The notes under the pieces: generated by a model | Told to the model about the DNA's origin: nothing | What the model saw: the letters and a program-made list of their open reading frames with translations, nothing else | Databases searched by the model: none | Made by a program: the position numbers and the translations under genes | NCBI GenBank assembly: GCA_041485905.1 | Contig: JBGPKK010000100.1 | Location: forward strand, 1 to 16,642 | DNA length: 16,642 nucleotides | Source of the DNA: JAHFUI01 sp041485905 | GTDB taxonomy: Bacteria; Acidobacteriota; Vicinamibacteria; Vicinamibacterales; CAVVIG01 | Direction of reading: 5' to 3' | Shown here: piece after piece, positions 1 through 7,328 of the stretch | Layout of the letters: each line of letters begins with the position of its first letter | Numbering within the stretch: position 1 is the stretch's first letter

Positions 1-39
1 ACCCACGCCGAGGACCACGACGGCTAGCTTTGTTCGCAT
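1..39 (-). CDS. N-terminus of an exported protein (partial, runs off the window)
   Basis: Only the first 13 codons are present, reading MRTKLAVVVLGVG, which looks like the positive n-region and hydrophobic core of a Sec signal peptide. The start is well supported: a perfect AGGAGG lies at 48-53 on the minus strand, 8 bases before the ATG. It follows the unknown secreted gene at 112-1023 on the same strand, with a 72-base gap that holds a tandem repeat, so the two are probably co-transcribed. In acidobacteria a small secreted DUF6152-type protein with a similar signal often sits next to that unknown family, but nothing of the mature protein is visible here, so this is a guess. Confidence 0.6.
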   Translation of the reverse strand, partial: MRTKLAVVVLGVG

Positions 40-74
40 CTGATTTGCCTCCTGCAATTGAGAGTTCATCTTAC

Positions 75-119
75 ATTACTTCGGGCATTACTTCGGGCAT
101 TACTTCGGGCATTACTTCG
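75..119. repeat. 12-bp tandem repeat that multiplies a stop codon
   Basis: Three perfect copies of ATTACTTCGGGC (75-86, 87-98, 99-110) are followed by a 9-base partial copy (111-119). On the minus strand each unit reads TAATGCCCGAAG. The first TAA (114-112) is the stop of the upstream secreted gene, and because the unit is four codons long the stop recurs in frame at every copy. In another frame the array encodes the 13-residue peptide MPEVMPEVMPEVM and then stops at 73-71. It is probably a slippage-generated minisatellite. Confidence 0.9.
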
Positions 120-1023
120 CGACACCCTTGCGCAGATGGCCGTACAGCATCTCCTCCGCAAACTCGACGCACTTGAATTCGAGGAGCTGCGCGCTCTTCT
201 CGACGCGCTTGTAGAGCGGCATGCTGATCTTCCAGGGACGCGAGAACACCTTGTTGTCTTCGATCGTGGCTTCGTAATTGATGTGGTCGGCGTCGGTCAT
301 CGTGAACCGCTCCACGATGTGCGCGTTGTCGGTCGTGAAGTCGCCAGTCCGATCGAGCCACGCCTTGCCGTTCAAGCTCTTCACGTCAACCACGAGCGTG
401 TCGCCTTCCCACTTACCGTTGGACCATCCCATCCAGCTGTCGACAGGCGCTTCGGTCGGCTTCTCCATGTTGACGACGCGATTGGCGCTCGCGTACTCGT
501 ACGCCATCAGGATGTTTTTCGGGCTCTGGACGATCTGGAAGGGGTATGGCACGTAGGTCGCGCGCGGGATACCGGGCAGATAGCACTTGACCTCGGGGTC
601 CTCGGTGAGCCGGTTGATGTAATTCTTCTTTTTCTGCTCGAGCGCGGCCGGCAGATATGGAATGTCACCGCCCTCGACGACCGTCTGGCCCGGCGGCACG
701 GCGCCCACCGCACCCATCTGGTAGAACGGCCCCGCCATGGCGGCGTGGTCCTGCAGATCCCAGTTCGCGGTGTTCATGGATTGCCAGACGCCGTTCATGT
801 TGGGTTTGTTGTCCCACGCGTTGCGCGGCACGCGTCCGCTCGCCGCTCCGCGCGCGGCGGGCTGCGCGGCTGGTGCGGCCCCTCGCGCGCCCCTGCCGGC
901 GGGCGCGGGGCCACGGCCGGCGGGCGCCTGGCCCGCAGTGCCGATCGCGGCCCACGAGAAGACCGCTCCGACGGCGGCCGTAGCAATCGTGGCGGTTATC
1001 AAGCCTCTGAACCGGATTCCCAT
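112..1023 (-). CDS. Secreted protein of unknown function, acidobacterial family
   Basis: The protein has 303 residues and no function I can name. Residues 1-31 form a Sec-type signal peptide (MGIRFRG start, alanine-rich hydrophobic core). Residues about 32-66 are a low-complexity Ala/Gly/Pro/Arg linker with PAGRG repeats. The folded part starts near residue 68 with an NGVWQ segment and includes IPYLPAAL (121-128), DPEVKCYLPGIPRATY (142-157), WMGWSNGKWEGDTLVVDV (197-214) and a conserved-looking tail, LLEFKCVEFAEEMLYGHLRK. There are two cysteines in the mature part, C147 and C285. I recognise the overall pattern as a hypothetical family frequent in acidobacteria. An upstream in-frame ATG at 1092 is possible, but the 1023 ATG has AGGAGA 8 bases before it and places the signal peptide at the N-terminus. 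It lies 163 bases after glcF on the same strand, with a likely promoter in between. Confidence 0.85.
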   Translation of the reverse strand: MGIRFRGLITATIATAAVGAVFSWAAIGTAGQAPAGRGPAPAGRGARGAAPAAQPAARGAASGRVPRNAWDNKPNMNGVWQSMNTANWDLQDHAAMAGPFYQMGAVGAVPPGQTVVEGGDIPYLPAALEQKKKNYINRLTEDPEVKCYLPGIPRATYVPYPFQIVQSPKNILMAYEYASANRVVNMEKPTEAPVDSWMGWSNGKWEGDTLVVDVKSLNGKAWLDRTGDFTTDNAHIVERFTMTDADHINYEATIEDNKVFSRPWKISMPLYKRVEKSAQLLEFKCVEFAEEMLYGHLRKGVAK

Positions 1024-1031
1024 TAGACCGA

Positions 1032-1037
1032 TCTCCT
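1032..1037 (-). promoter_or_regulatory. Ribosome binding site deciding the start of the secreted gene
   Basis: AGGAGA on the minus strand, within a longer purine run, ends 8 bases before the ATG at 1023. It supports this ATG over the in-frame ATG 23 codons upstream, whose extension would bury the signal peptide. Confidence 0.7.
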
Positions 1038-1159
1038 CTCCCGCTACGCAGCTCTTGTGGCTGCGAGCCGCGATCGCGGCGGATGGCGTCACCCGACGTG
1101 GACGGCCAACATTTGTATTTGGCGCAGTTGTATTGAGAAACGTCTACGCTAGAACTGCA

Positions 1160-1174
1160 ACTTCTACTAGAAGT
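1160..1174. repeat. Short perfect inverted repeat over the putative -10 element
   Basis: ACTTCTACTAGAAGT consists of two 6-base arms (ACTTCT/AGAAGT) around a 3-base centre. It overlaps the -10 hexamer of the predicted minus-strand promoter and could be an operator. No T-run follows, which argues against a Rho-independent terminator for glcF. Confidence 0.4.
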
Positions 1175-1190
1175 CTAACCCCTCTGTCAA
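1161..1190 (-). promoter_or_regulatory. Candidate sigma-70-type promoter for the secreted gene
   Basis: On the minus strand a perfect TTGACA (-35, 1190-1185) is followed after 18 bases by TAGAAG (-10, 1166-1161, 4 of 6 consensus bases). The -35 overlaps the glcF stop codon (1187-1189). The leader to the ATG at 1023 would be about 130 bases. This suggests the downstream genes can be expressed independently of glcDEF. Confidence 0.4.
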
Positions 1191-2566
1191 CTGAACTTAT
1201 CGCGATTTCCCTGTATTTTCGGGCTGAATTCGGGGTCGCCGCCGCGGATCGACGCGTCGATCAGCTCGATCGGATGCACGACCGGCCAGGTGAGACCCGC
1301 ACGCGCCGCGGCGGCCGCGATCTGAATCATGCAGCCCGGGTTCCCCGTGGCGACCAGATCGGGGCTGAGCGTGGCGATGTGTGCCGCTTTGCGCGCGCCC
1401 AGATCACCCGCAGCCTCGGGCTCCACGAGGTTATAGATGCCGGCGCTGCCGCAGCAGATGTCCTGTTCGGCCGGGCTCACCACGTCGAGACCTGGAATCG
1501 CCCGCAACAACTCGCGGGGCTCCGCCCGCACGCCTTGCGCATGCGCGAGATGGCAGGCGTCGTGATAGACGACACGCGCCCGCAGAGGATGGCGAACGGC
1601 TCTCGGCTCGCCGATTTCCACGAGCACTTGCGACACGTCGCGCACGCGCGCCGAGAACGCGTGCGCGCGCGCCGACCAGTCGGGATCGTCGGCGAGCAGC
1701 TCGCCGTACTCTTTCATCGACGACCCGCACCCCGCAGCATTGACGACAACGCGATCGACGCCGGCGCGGTCGAACGCGTCGATCGTGCGCCGCGCGAACG
1801 CGCGCGCCTCGTCGATCCGTCCGGCGTGCAGCGCCAGCGCGCCGCAGCACCCTTGCGCGGACGGCGCGATCACCTCGCAGCCTTCCGCCGCCAGTACGTT
1901 GATGGTCGCGTCGTTGACGTGTGGAAAGACGAGCCGCTGGACGCACCCGGTCAGCAGGCCCGCCTTCAGGCGCGGGACGCCGGACGCGGCGGTCCGTTCG
2001 GGAACGCGGTGCACGAGCGCGGCCCACGAGACCGGCGGCGCGAGCGTGACGAGCGCCCGCAGCCGCGCCGGCAGCCACGTGAACAGCCGCGTTCGGTTGA
2101 GCGCCCGCATCGCCTGACCCAGGACCATGAGCGGCGCGAGCACCAGCCGGAGACGTCGCGGATACGGGAGCACGCTGAAGAGCGCCGTGCGGAACACGCG
2201 ATCGGCCCAGGGCCGCTGGTAATGGCGCTCGATCTGTGCCCTGGTCCGCTCGACGAGCGGCCCGTACTGCACGCCCGACGGACAGGACGTGACGCACGCC
2301 ATGCAGCCAAGGCACGCGTCGAAATGCTGGACGAACGACGACGAGATGGCCGTGCGGCCCTCGAGAACCGCCTTCATTAGATAGATGCGGCCGCGCGGCG
2401 AATCCATCTCCTCGCCCCACAACACGTAGGTTGGACAACTGGGCAGGCAAAATCCGCAGTGGACGCACTTGTCGATCAGTGCGCCCTGCGGTGCATCCAC
2501 CGCGTCAAACCCCTGAAAAAGGGGTCGGGAGTCGTTCTTTTCGACCGCAGGTTCAGCAACGGCCAT
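1187..2566 (-). CDS. glcF: Glycolate oxidase iron-sulfur subunit GlcF
   Basis: GlcF is the electron-transfer subunit of the membrane-associated glycolate oxidase GlcDEF, which converts glycolate to glyoxylate and passes electrons to the respiratory chain. The 459-residue protein has two 4Fe-4S ferredoxin motifs, CVHCGFCLPSCP (C34, C37, C40, C44) and CLGCMACVTSCP (C85, C88, C91, C95). Two cysteine-rich CCG-type domains follow, the first with GCVQRL and QGCCGAL, the second with YHDACHLAH and DICCGSAG. PTYVLWGEEMDSPRGRIYLM after the first cluster is characteristic of GlcF. I chose the ATG at 2566 because GGAG lies 9 bases before it. The longer frame to 2644 only adds translated intergenic sequence and overlaps glcE. 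Codons 11-17 are one copy of a 22-bp repeat, so the N-terminal residues before about 20 are unlike the family. It is the third gene of the glcDEF operon. Confidence 0.95.
   Translation of the reverse strand: MAVAEPAVEKNDSRPLFQGFDAVDAPQGALIDKCVHCGFCLPSCPTYVLWGEEMDSPRGRIYLMKAVLEGRTAISSSFVQHFDACLGCMACVTSCPSGVQYGPLVERTRAQIERHYQRPWADRVFRTALFSVLPYPRRLRLVLAPLMVLGQAMRALNRTRLFTWLPARLRALVTLAPPVSWAALVHRVPERTAASGVPRLKAGLLTGCVQRLVFPHVNDATINVLAAEGCEVIAPSAQGCCGALALHAGRIDEARAFARRTIDAFDRAGVDRVVVNAAGCGSSMKEYGELLADDPDWSARAHAFSARVRDVSQVLVEIGEPRAVRHPLRARVVYHDACHLAHAQGVRAEPRELLRAIPGLDVVSPAEQDICCGSAGIYNLVEPEAAGDLGARKAAHIATLSPDLVATGNPGCMIQIAAAAARAGLTWPVVHPIELIDASIRGGDPEFSPKIQGNRDKFS
2515..2536. repeat. 22-bp direct repeat, copy inside the glcF coding region
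   Basis: This copy is identical base for base to 2601-2622. It encodes residues 11-17 of GlcF (NDSRPLF) in frame. It also forms part of a small hairpin, ACCCCT (2509-2514) and AGGGGT (2520-2525) around a 5-base loop. It looks like a dispersed intergenic repeat captured by the 5' end of the gene. Confidence 0.85.
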
Positions 2567-2575
2567 GCGAAAACA

Positions 2576-2579
2576 CTCC
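2576..2579 (-). promoter_or_regulatory. Ribosome binding site of glcF
   Basis: GGAG on the minus strand lies 9 bases before the ATG at 2566. It decides between this start and the in-frame ATG at 2644, which lies inside glcE. Confidence 0.55.
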
Positions 2580-2600
2580 ACATTTCGACGGTTCTTGACC

Positions 2601-2622
2601 GAAAAAGGGGTCGGGAGTCGTT
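2601..2622. repeat. 22-bp direct repeat, copy at the glcE stop codon
   Basis: GAAAAAGGGGTCGGGAGTCG plus TT, identical to 2515-2536. Its last base overlaps the glcE stop codon (2622-2624), so it fills the spacer between glcE and glcF. The two copies are 86 bases apart start to start. Confidence 0.85.
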
Positions 2623-3923
2623 TAAACCGGCCCCCTCGCCGCATTCAGAATGCCGGCCGGATCGAGCGCGGCCTTGACGCCGCAGAGCAGCGCGGCGGTG
2701 TCGCCCGCCGGACCCCACACGTCGGCCTTCTCCTTGACGCCACGATCGGCCCGCAGCACGACGACGTGCCCGATCACGTCGGGCTTGGCTCGCAGATCCT
2801 CGATCGCTTTGACCTGGGTGGCGGTGTCACCCTCGATACGAATCAGACCGGCTCCAACGCCCGCACGCCCGACCAGCTCAATCGATGTCCCTTTGTCGCC
2901 TCTGATGCGTTCCACGAGTGCCAGCACCGCCTCCAGTGCCGCCGGCAGCCAGCTCACTTTCACGACGGCGCCGGGCGCCGTCCACAGGCGACGTGCGTGA
3001 TCCCGCCACGCATCGGTTTCCGCAACTCCGCGGAGGACGTCGACATGATCGGCGGGCAGCAGCCGTCGTGTTTCGGCGATCTGGGCGTCCACGGCAGCAG
3101 CGGTCGTCGCGAATTGGATAAGGAGCTGGTATTCGGTCCGGCTTAAGCCGGTCACTACCGAAGCACCGGGATCCGAGGCGACAGACACGTGCGCGCCGAC
3201 GTCGAACGCTGCCGGCTCGAGCTGGCTCGCACTGATGGCGGAGACCGCCTGCGCGATCGCCTGGCTGTTGCCAAAAGCGCCCACCAGCGTCGTGGACGCC
3301 GACGGCAGCGGCGTGAGCTTGAACGTCGCGCTCACAATCGCCGCGAGGCTGCCGAACGATCCGCTCATCAGCTTTCCCAGATCGTATCCGGCGACGTTCT
3401 TGACGACGTTGCCCCCTGCCTTCACGAGGAGACCGTCGGCTGTCGCGAACCGGATGCCGATCAGCAGATCGCGCGGCGTGCCGTGGCGGTGGCGCAGAGG
3501 ACCGCTCTCGTTGGTGGCAATGGTGCCGCCGACCGTGGCCGCCTCGAATGCGGTGTCGAGCGGCAGCCACTGATGGTGCTCGGCCAGCACGCGATTAAGA
3601 TCGCCGACGGTCGCACCGGCCTCGACCGTCGCGGTGAGATCGTCGTGCGCATGCGCGAGCACATGATTGAGCCGGCGGGTGCTGACCACGAGATCGATGG
3701 CAGCCGGCCGGCGTCCCCATCCGAGTTTCGTCCCGCTGCCTCGCAGCACGATCGACATCCGCTCGCGCGAGCACAACGCGAGGAGCTCTGCCAGCGCTTC
3801 GGCCGACTCCGGCTCGATGATGGCGCGCGGCCTGACGCCATCGATAGCATCCATGGCCAGGGCGTCGCGCACAACGCCGTAGCGGCTCAGGGCTTCAATC
3901 TGCACTCTGAAATCAGCCGTCAA
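2622..3923 (-). CDS. glcE: Glycolate oxidase FAD-binding subunit GlcE
   Basis: GlcE is the second flavin-binding subunit of glycolate oxidase and is required with GlcD and GlcF for activity. The frame from the TTG at 3923 gives 433 residues. It has a PCMH-type FAD-binding domain: RAIIEPESAEALAELL (33-48), GSGTKLGWG (62-70), the AGATVGDLN segment (102-110), TVGGTIATNESGPLRHRHG (130-148) and KNVAGYDLGKL (175-185). The C-terminal half is the usual weakly conserved GlcE cap, ending ALDPAGILNAARGPV. No ATG lies near the expected N-terminus. The frame is open upstream into glcD, but residues before the TTG are shadow sequence. The TTG lies 8 bases after the glcD stop with GAG just upstream; a GTG at 3905 is the alternative. 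The close spacing implies translational coupling with glcD. Confidence 0.9.
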   Translation of the reverse strand: MTADFRVQIEALSRYGVVRDALAMDAIDGVRPRAIIEPESAEALAELLALCSRERMSIVLRGSGTKLGWGRRPAAIDLVVSTRRLNHVLAHAHDDLTATVEAGATVGDLNRVLAEHHQWLPLDTAFEAATVGGTIATNESGPLRHRHGTPRDLLIGIRFATADGLLVKAGGNVVKNVAGYDLGKLMSGSFGSLAAIVSATFKLTPLPSASTTLVGAFGNSQAIAQAVSAISASQLEPAAFDVGAHVSVASDPGASVVTGLSRTEYQLLIQFATTAAAVDAQIAETRRLLPADHVDVLRGVAETDAWRDHARRLWTAPGAVVKVSWLPAALEAVLALVERIRGDKGTSIELVGRAGVGAGLIRIEGDTATQVKAIEDLRAKPDVIGHVVVLRADRGVKEKADVWGPAGDTAALLCGVKAALDPAGILNAARGPV

Positions 3924-3931
3924 TTCGCGAC

Positions 3932-5380
3932 TCAGAACCGTTCCGCAAGCCCTTGCTGCTCCACCGGGTGTTGACGATAGGGACCGGGCACTTCGCCGCA
4001 CAGGCGCGGCGTCGGAAAGATCTTCCCCGGGTTGCACAGCTTCCGGGGATCGAATGCCGCGCGCACGCGCTGCATCACATCGAGGTCCTCTGGCGTGAAC
4101 ATCTTCGACATCGATTCCGCCTTATCCGCTCCCACGCCGTGCTCACCGGTGATCGATCCGCCGGCCTCAACGCAGTACGACAGAATCTCGGCCGCGACCT
4201 CGGCGGCCCGGTCCGCCTGACCAGGGATGCTCTCGTCGTAGCAGATCAGCGGATGCAGGTTGCCGTCGCCGGCGTGAAACACGTTGCCGATCCGCAGGCC
4301 CGATCGCGCCTCGAGCTGACGGATGCGGCCGAGCACTTCGGGTAACCGCGTGCGGGGCACGACGCCGTCCTGCACGTAGTAGTTCGGCGAGACGCGGCCC
4401 ATCGCCGCGAACGCCGCTTTTCTCCCCTTCCAGATTCGCGCCCGCTGCTCATCGTCGGCGGCGATCTCGATGCCGGACGCGCCATGCCGGCGGCACGTCT
4501 CTTCCGCGACCTGGAACAACGCGCGCACTTCGGCCGCCGGTCCGTCGAGCTCGACAATCAGGATCGCCTCGACGGCGGGAAATCCGGGATGGACGGCGGC
4601 TTCCGCAGCCTTGATCGCCAGCGCGTCCATCATTTCCACGGCGGCGGGGATGATGCCTTCCGCGATGATCGCGGACACGGCGGCGCCCGCCGCGTCGATG
4701 CTGTCAAACGCCGCCAGCAGCGTCTGCACGCTCTCGGGCTTGCGCACGATCCTGACGACAATCTTCGTCGCGATGCCGAGCGTGCCCTCGGATCCGACGA
4801 GCAGGGCCACGAGATCAGGGCCGGGCGCGTCGACCATCGGGCTCCCGAGATGCACCAGCTCGCCGTCGGGCAGTACGGTGTCGAGCGCCAGCACGTGGTG
4901 CACGGTGAACCCGTATTTCAGGCAATGCGCGCCGCCCGAGTTCTCGGCGACGTTGCCGCCAATCGAGCACACCTGCTGACTGGACGGATCGGGCGCGTAG
5001 TAGTACCCATAAGGCGCGACCCTCCGCGTGATCTCGAGGTTCGTCACGCCGGGTTCCACGGTCACACGGCGGTTGGGGATGTCGACGTCGAGGACCCGGT
5101 TGAGGCGCGACAGCGCGATGACCACGCCGCCCGCGACTGGCAACGCGCCGCCCGACAGACCGGTCCCGTGGCCGCGGGCGACAAACGGCATACCGGCGCG
5201 ATTGCACAGGCGTACGACGGCCTGCACCTGCGATGCCGACGAAGGCAGGACGACCAGCGCCGGCGCAGTGCGCAGATGCGGCAGCCCGTCACATTCGTAG
5301 GTGAGCAGCTCCAGGGGCTCGTGCAAGACGCCTTCAGCGCCGCAAATCCCCACGAACTCGCTCAGCAAACGTTCGTTCAT
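3932..5380 (-). CDS. glcD: Glycolate oxidase catalytic flavoprotein subunit GlcD
   Basis: GlcD is the catalytic FAD subunit of glycolate oxidase; related enzymes also oxidise D-lactate. The 482-residue protein has the PCMH FAD-binding domain with ARGHGTGLSGGALP (68-81) and CSIGGNVAENSGGAHCLKYG (138-157). The C-terminal FAD-oxidase domain has GNVFHAGDGNLHPL (365-378, metal- and substrate-site histidines H369 and H376) and GEHGVG (412-417). Length and motif order are normal for GlcD. The ATG at 5380 gives the expected family N-terminus; the upstream purine-rich AAGAG is a weak ribosome site. It is the first gene of glcD-glcE-glcF and diverges from the lctP permease across 147 bases. No glcC regulator, glcG or malate synthase is present in the window. 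D-lactate dehydrogenase is a possible alternative for a lone GlcD, but the presence of GlcE and GlcF favours glycolate. Confidence 0.95.
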   Translation of the reverse strand: MNERLLSEFVGICGAEGVLHEPLELLTYECDGLPHLRTAPALVVLPSSASQVQAVVRLCNRAGMPFVARGHGTGLSGGALPVAGGVVIALSRLNRVLDVDIPNRRVTVEPGVTNLEITRRVAPYGYYYAPDPSSQQVCSIGGNVAENSGGAHCLKYGFTVHHVLALDTVLPDGELVHLGSPMVDAPGPDLVALLVGSEGTLGIATKIVVRIVRKPESVQTLLAAFDSIDAAGAAVSAIIAEGIIPAAVEMMDALAIKAAEAAVHPGFPAVEAILIVELDGPAAEVRALFQVAEETCRRHGASGIEIAADDEQRARIWKGRKAAFAAMGRVSPNYYVQDGVVPRTRLPEVLGRIRQLEARSGLRIGNVFHAGDGNLHPLICYDESIPGQADRAAEVAAEILSYCVEAGGSITGEHGVGADKAESMSKMFTPEDLDVMQRVRAAFDPRKLCNPGKIFPTPRLCGEVPGPYRQHPVEQQGLAERF

Positions 5381-5428
5381 CGGAAACTCTTATCGTATAT
5401 GCTTTCCGCTCTCTTACGGTGGAAGGGA

Positions 5429-5516
5429 CTGGAGGCTGGGGCCTGGGGGCTGGAATCCCGAAACAAGTCTCGTCACTCGTTTGTCCCAGCCCCTAGCCTC
5501 CAGCCCCCAGCCTCTA
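5429..5516. repeat. Imperfect G-rich/C-rich inverted repeat between glcD and lctP
   Basis: The 147 bases between the divergent genes hold a G-rich arm (5429-5453, CTGGAGGCTGGGG then CCTGGGGGCTGG) and a C-rich arm (5486-5516) made of CCAGCCCC and AGCCTCCAGCCCC blocks, separated by a 32-base spacer. The arms can pair imperfectly. The C-rich arm ends 11 bases before the lctP ATG. No convincing -35/-10 pair for either gene was seen outside it; only a TATACG-like hexamer lies just upstream of glcD. Confidence 0.7.
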
Positions 5517-5527
5517 GCGAGATCCTT

Positions 5528-7225
5528 ATGTGGCAACACAACTACGTGCCCGTCGGCGGGAGCCTCGGCCTGTCGGCGCCGGTCGCCGCGATTCCCATCC
5601 TGGTGCTGTTCGTCATGCTCGGTGTGCTGCGCAGACCAGCCTGGATGGCGGCGGTGTCGGCGCTGGTCTCGGCGCTGGTCATCGCCCTGGCGGTGTACGG
5701 CATGCCGGTGCAGCTCGCCGTGATCTCCACGCTCTACGGCGCCGCAACAGGCCTCTTCCCGATCGCGTGGATCGTCTTCACGTCGATCATGCTGTACCGC
5801 CTCGCGGTCGATACCGGCAAGTTCGAGATCATCAAGGACTCGGTCGGCGGACTCACCAGCGATCGGCGCCTGCAGGCGATGTTCATCGCGTTCTCGTTCG
5901 GCGCGTTCATCGAAGGCGCGGCAGGGTTCGGCGCGCCGGTCGCCGTATCGGGCGCGATGCTCGCGGGCCTCGGCTTCGACCCGTTCTTTGCCGCGGGGAT
6001 CTGCCTGCTGGCCAACACCGCGCCGGTCGCGTTCGGCTCCATCGGCATTCCGGTGACGACGCTCGCGACGGTGACCGGGTTGCCGGTGCTGGCGCTCAGT
6101 GCAATGGTGGGACGGCTGTGCGCAATGGTCTCCATCATCATCCCCGGCTATCTCATCGTCGTCATGACCGGGTGGAGACGCGCGGTCGAAGTGCTGCCGG
6201 CGATCGTGGCGTGCGGCGTCTCGTTCGCGGCCATGCAGTTCTTCGTGTCGAACTACATCGGCCCCGAGCTGACCGATATCCTCAGCTCGCTGACCTGCAT
6301 CGTGGTCATGGTGCTGGTCATCACCTTCTGGAAGCCGAAGACCGTCCTGCGCCTCGAAGGCGACAAGCCGATCACGGTGGACATGAAGCGCCACTCGGGC
6401 GGCGAGCTGGTCATGGCCTGGGCGCCTTACCTCCTGCTCGTTGTGTTCGTCCTCCTGTGGGGCAACGCCGACATCAAGCTGGCGATCAACCGATGGACAG
6501 ACAGTCTGCTGCCTGGATGGGTGCCGACGCTGCCGGCGTCGACGCCGAAAGCCGCGGGGCAGCTCAATCGCATCATGGTCCCCGGCCTGCACAACATGAT
6601 CACGCAGATCCCGCCGGTCACCAGGCGGACCGCGCCGTATGCCGCCGTCTACGAACTGAATTGGCTGAGCGCCTCGGGCACCGCGTGCTTCTTCGCCATC
6701 CTTGCCACCGCCCTCGCCCTGCGGGTGCGCCCGGCGCAGGTCGTGAAAGCGTATGTCGCCACCTTCAAGCAGTTGAAGCTCGCGATGGCCACGATTGCGT
6801 CGATGCTGGGACTCGCCTACCTGATGAACTATTCGGGCATGACGTCCACGATGGGACTCGCGCTGGCGGCCAGCGGCGTGGCGTTTCCCTTCTTCAGCGC
6901 CGTGGTCGGCTGGCTCGGCGTCTTCCTGACCGGCAGCGATACGTCGGCGAACGCGCTGTTCGGCAACCTGCAGGTCGTCACGGCCAACGCGCTGGGCCTT
7001 AATCCGATCCTGACCGCCTCGGTGAACTCCGCCGCGGGCGTCATGGGCAAGATGATTTCCGTCCAGAGCATCGCCGTGGCGGTCGCCGCCACCGGGATGA
7101 CACGCGCCGACGAGAGCCGGCTGTTCCGATTCACCATCAAGCACAGCATCCTGCTGATGGTGGTGATGGCCATCATTTCTATGCTGTACGCTTACGTCTT
7201 CCCCGGCCTCATCGCGCACGGATGA
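5528..7225 (+). CDS. lctP: L-lactate/glycolate permease, LctP family
   Basis: This is an inner-membrane proton-coupled symporter of 2-hydroxyacids (L-lactate, D-lactate, glycolate), the family of E. coli LldP and GlcA. The 565-residue length is typical. About a dozen hydrophobic segments are visible, for example 18-34, 40-57, 64-90, 130-148, 153-170, 190-212, 222-240, 252-268, 298-311, 382-398, 420-434, 443-468 and 540-558. Family signatures are AFIEGAAGFGAPVAVSG (126-142), FGSIGIPVTTLATVTGLP (169-186) and GVFLTGSDTSANALFGNLQV (464-483). It diverges from glcDEF, so its natural substrate here is probably glycolate, although sequence alone does not separate glycolate from lactate. The ATG at 5528 fits the family N-terminus; only a weak GAG precedes it. 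The same frame stays open far upstream through glcD, but that part is shadow sequence. Confidence 0.95.
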   Translation: MWQHNYVPVGGSLGLSAPVAAIPILVLFVMLGVLRRPAWMAAVSALVSALVIALAVYGMPVQLAVISTLYGAATGLFPIAWIVFTSIMLYRLAVDTGKFEIIKDSVGGLTSDRRLQAMFIAFSFGAFIEGAAGFGAPVAVSGAMLAGLGFDPFFAAGICLLANTAPVAFGSIGIPVTTLATVTGLPVLALSAMVGRLCAMVSIIIPGYLIVVMTGWRRAVEVLPAIVACGVSFAAMQFFVSNYIGPELTDILSSLTCIVVMVLVITFWKPKTVLRLEGDKPITVDMKRHSGGELVMAWAPYLLLVVFVLLWGNADIKLAINRWTDSLLPGWVPTLPASTPKAAGQLNRIMVPGLHNMITQIPPVTRRTAPYAAVYELNWLSASGTACFFAILATALALRVRPAQVVKAYVATFKQLKLAMATIASMLGLAYLMNYSGMTSTMGLALAASGVAFPFFSAVVGWLGVFLTGSDTSANALFGNLQVVTANALGLNPILTASVNSAAGVMGKMISVQSIAVAVAATGMTRADESRLFRFTIKHSILLMVVMAIISMLYAYVFPGLIAHG

Positions 7226-7288
7226 TTCAAATTTCCGTATAAAGGTGCGGATTCCCCCGAAAAAGTCCGTAAGTGCCTGAGACAGCCA

Positions 7289-7318
7289 TTGACCGGCCCC
7301 AGCCACCACCTCTAACAT
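7289..7318 (+). promoter_or_regulatory. Candidate promoter of the first TonB-dependent receptor
   Basis: TTGACC (7289-7294) and TAACAT (7313-7318, 4 of 6 consensus) are separated by 18 bases, about 50 bases before the ATG at 7370. No clear terminator was seen after lctP, so read-through from lctP is also possible. Confidence 0.35.
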
Positions 7319-7328
7319 TCACAGATCT

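Noticed and set aside
75..119. Tandem repeat as a CRISPR array
   Set aside because: The units are 12 bases, directly adjacent and without spacers.
1160..1174. Rho-independent terminator of glcF
   Set aside because: The stem is short and AT-containing, and no T-run follows on the minus strand.
737..2380. 547-codon plus-strand frame across the secreted gene and glcF
   Set aside because: It is opposite two recognisable genes and its translation is low-complexity and Arg-rich. A long open frame is common by chance at this GC content.
2567..2644. Longer GlcF start at 2644
   Set aside because: It would overlap glcE and translate the 22-bp repeat and spacer. The ATG at 2566 has its own ribosome site.
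3924..4037. Longer GlcE start at 4037
   Set aside because: The added residues are glcD sequence in another frame and do not resemble GlcE.
4484..5527. N-terminal extension of the lctP frame by about 348 codons
   Set aside because: This part is antisense to glcD and has no recognisable domain. The LctP family begins at the ATG at 5528.
5414..7318. 634-codon open frame antisense to lctP
   Set aside because: The translation is extremely rich in His, Asp, Arg and Gln with no domain. It is an antisense shadow of a hydrophobic membrane protein.
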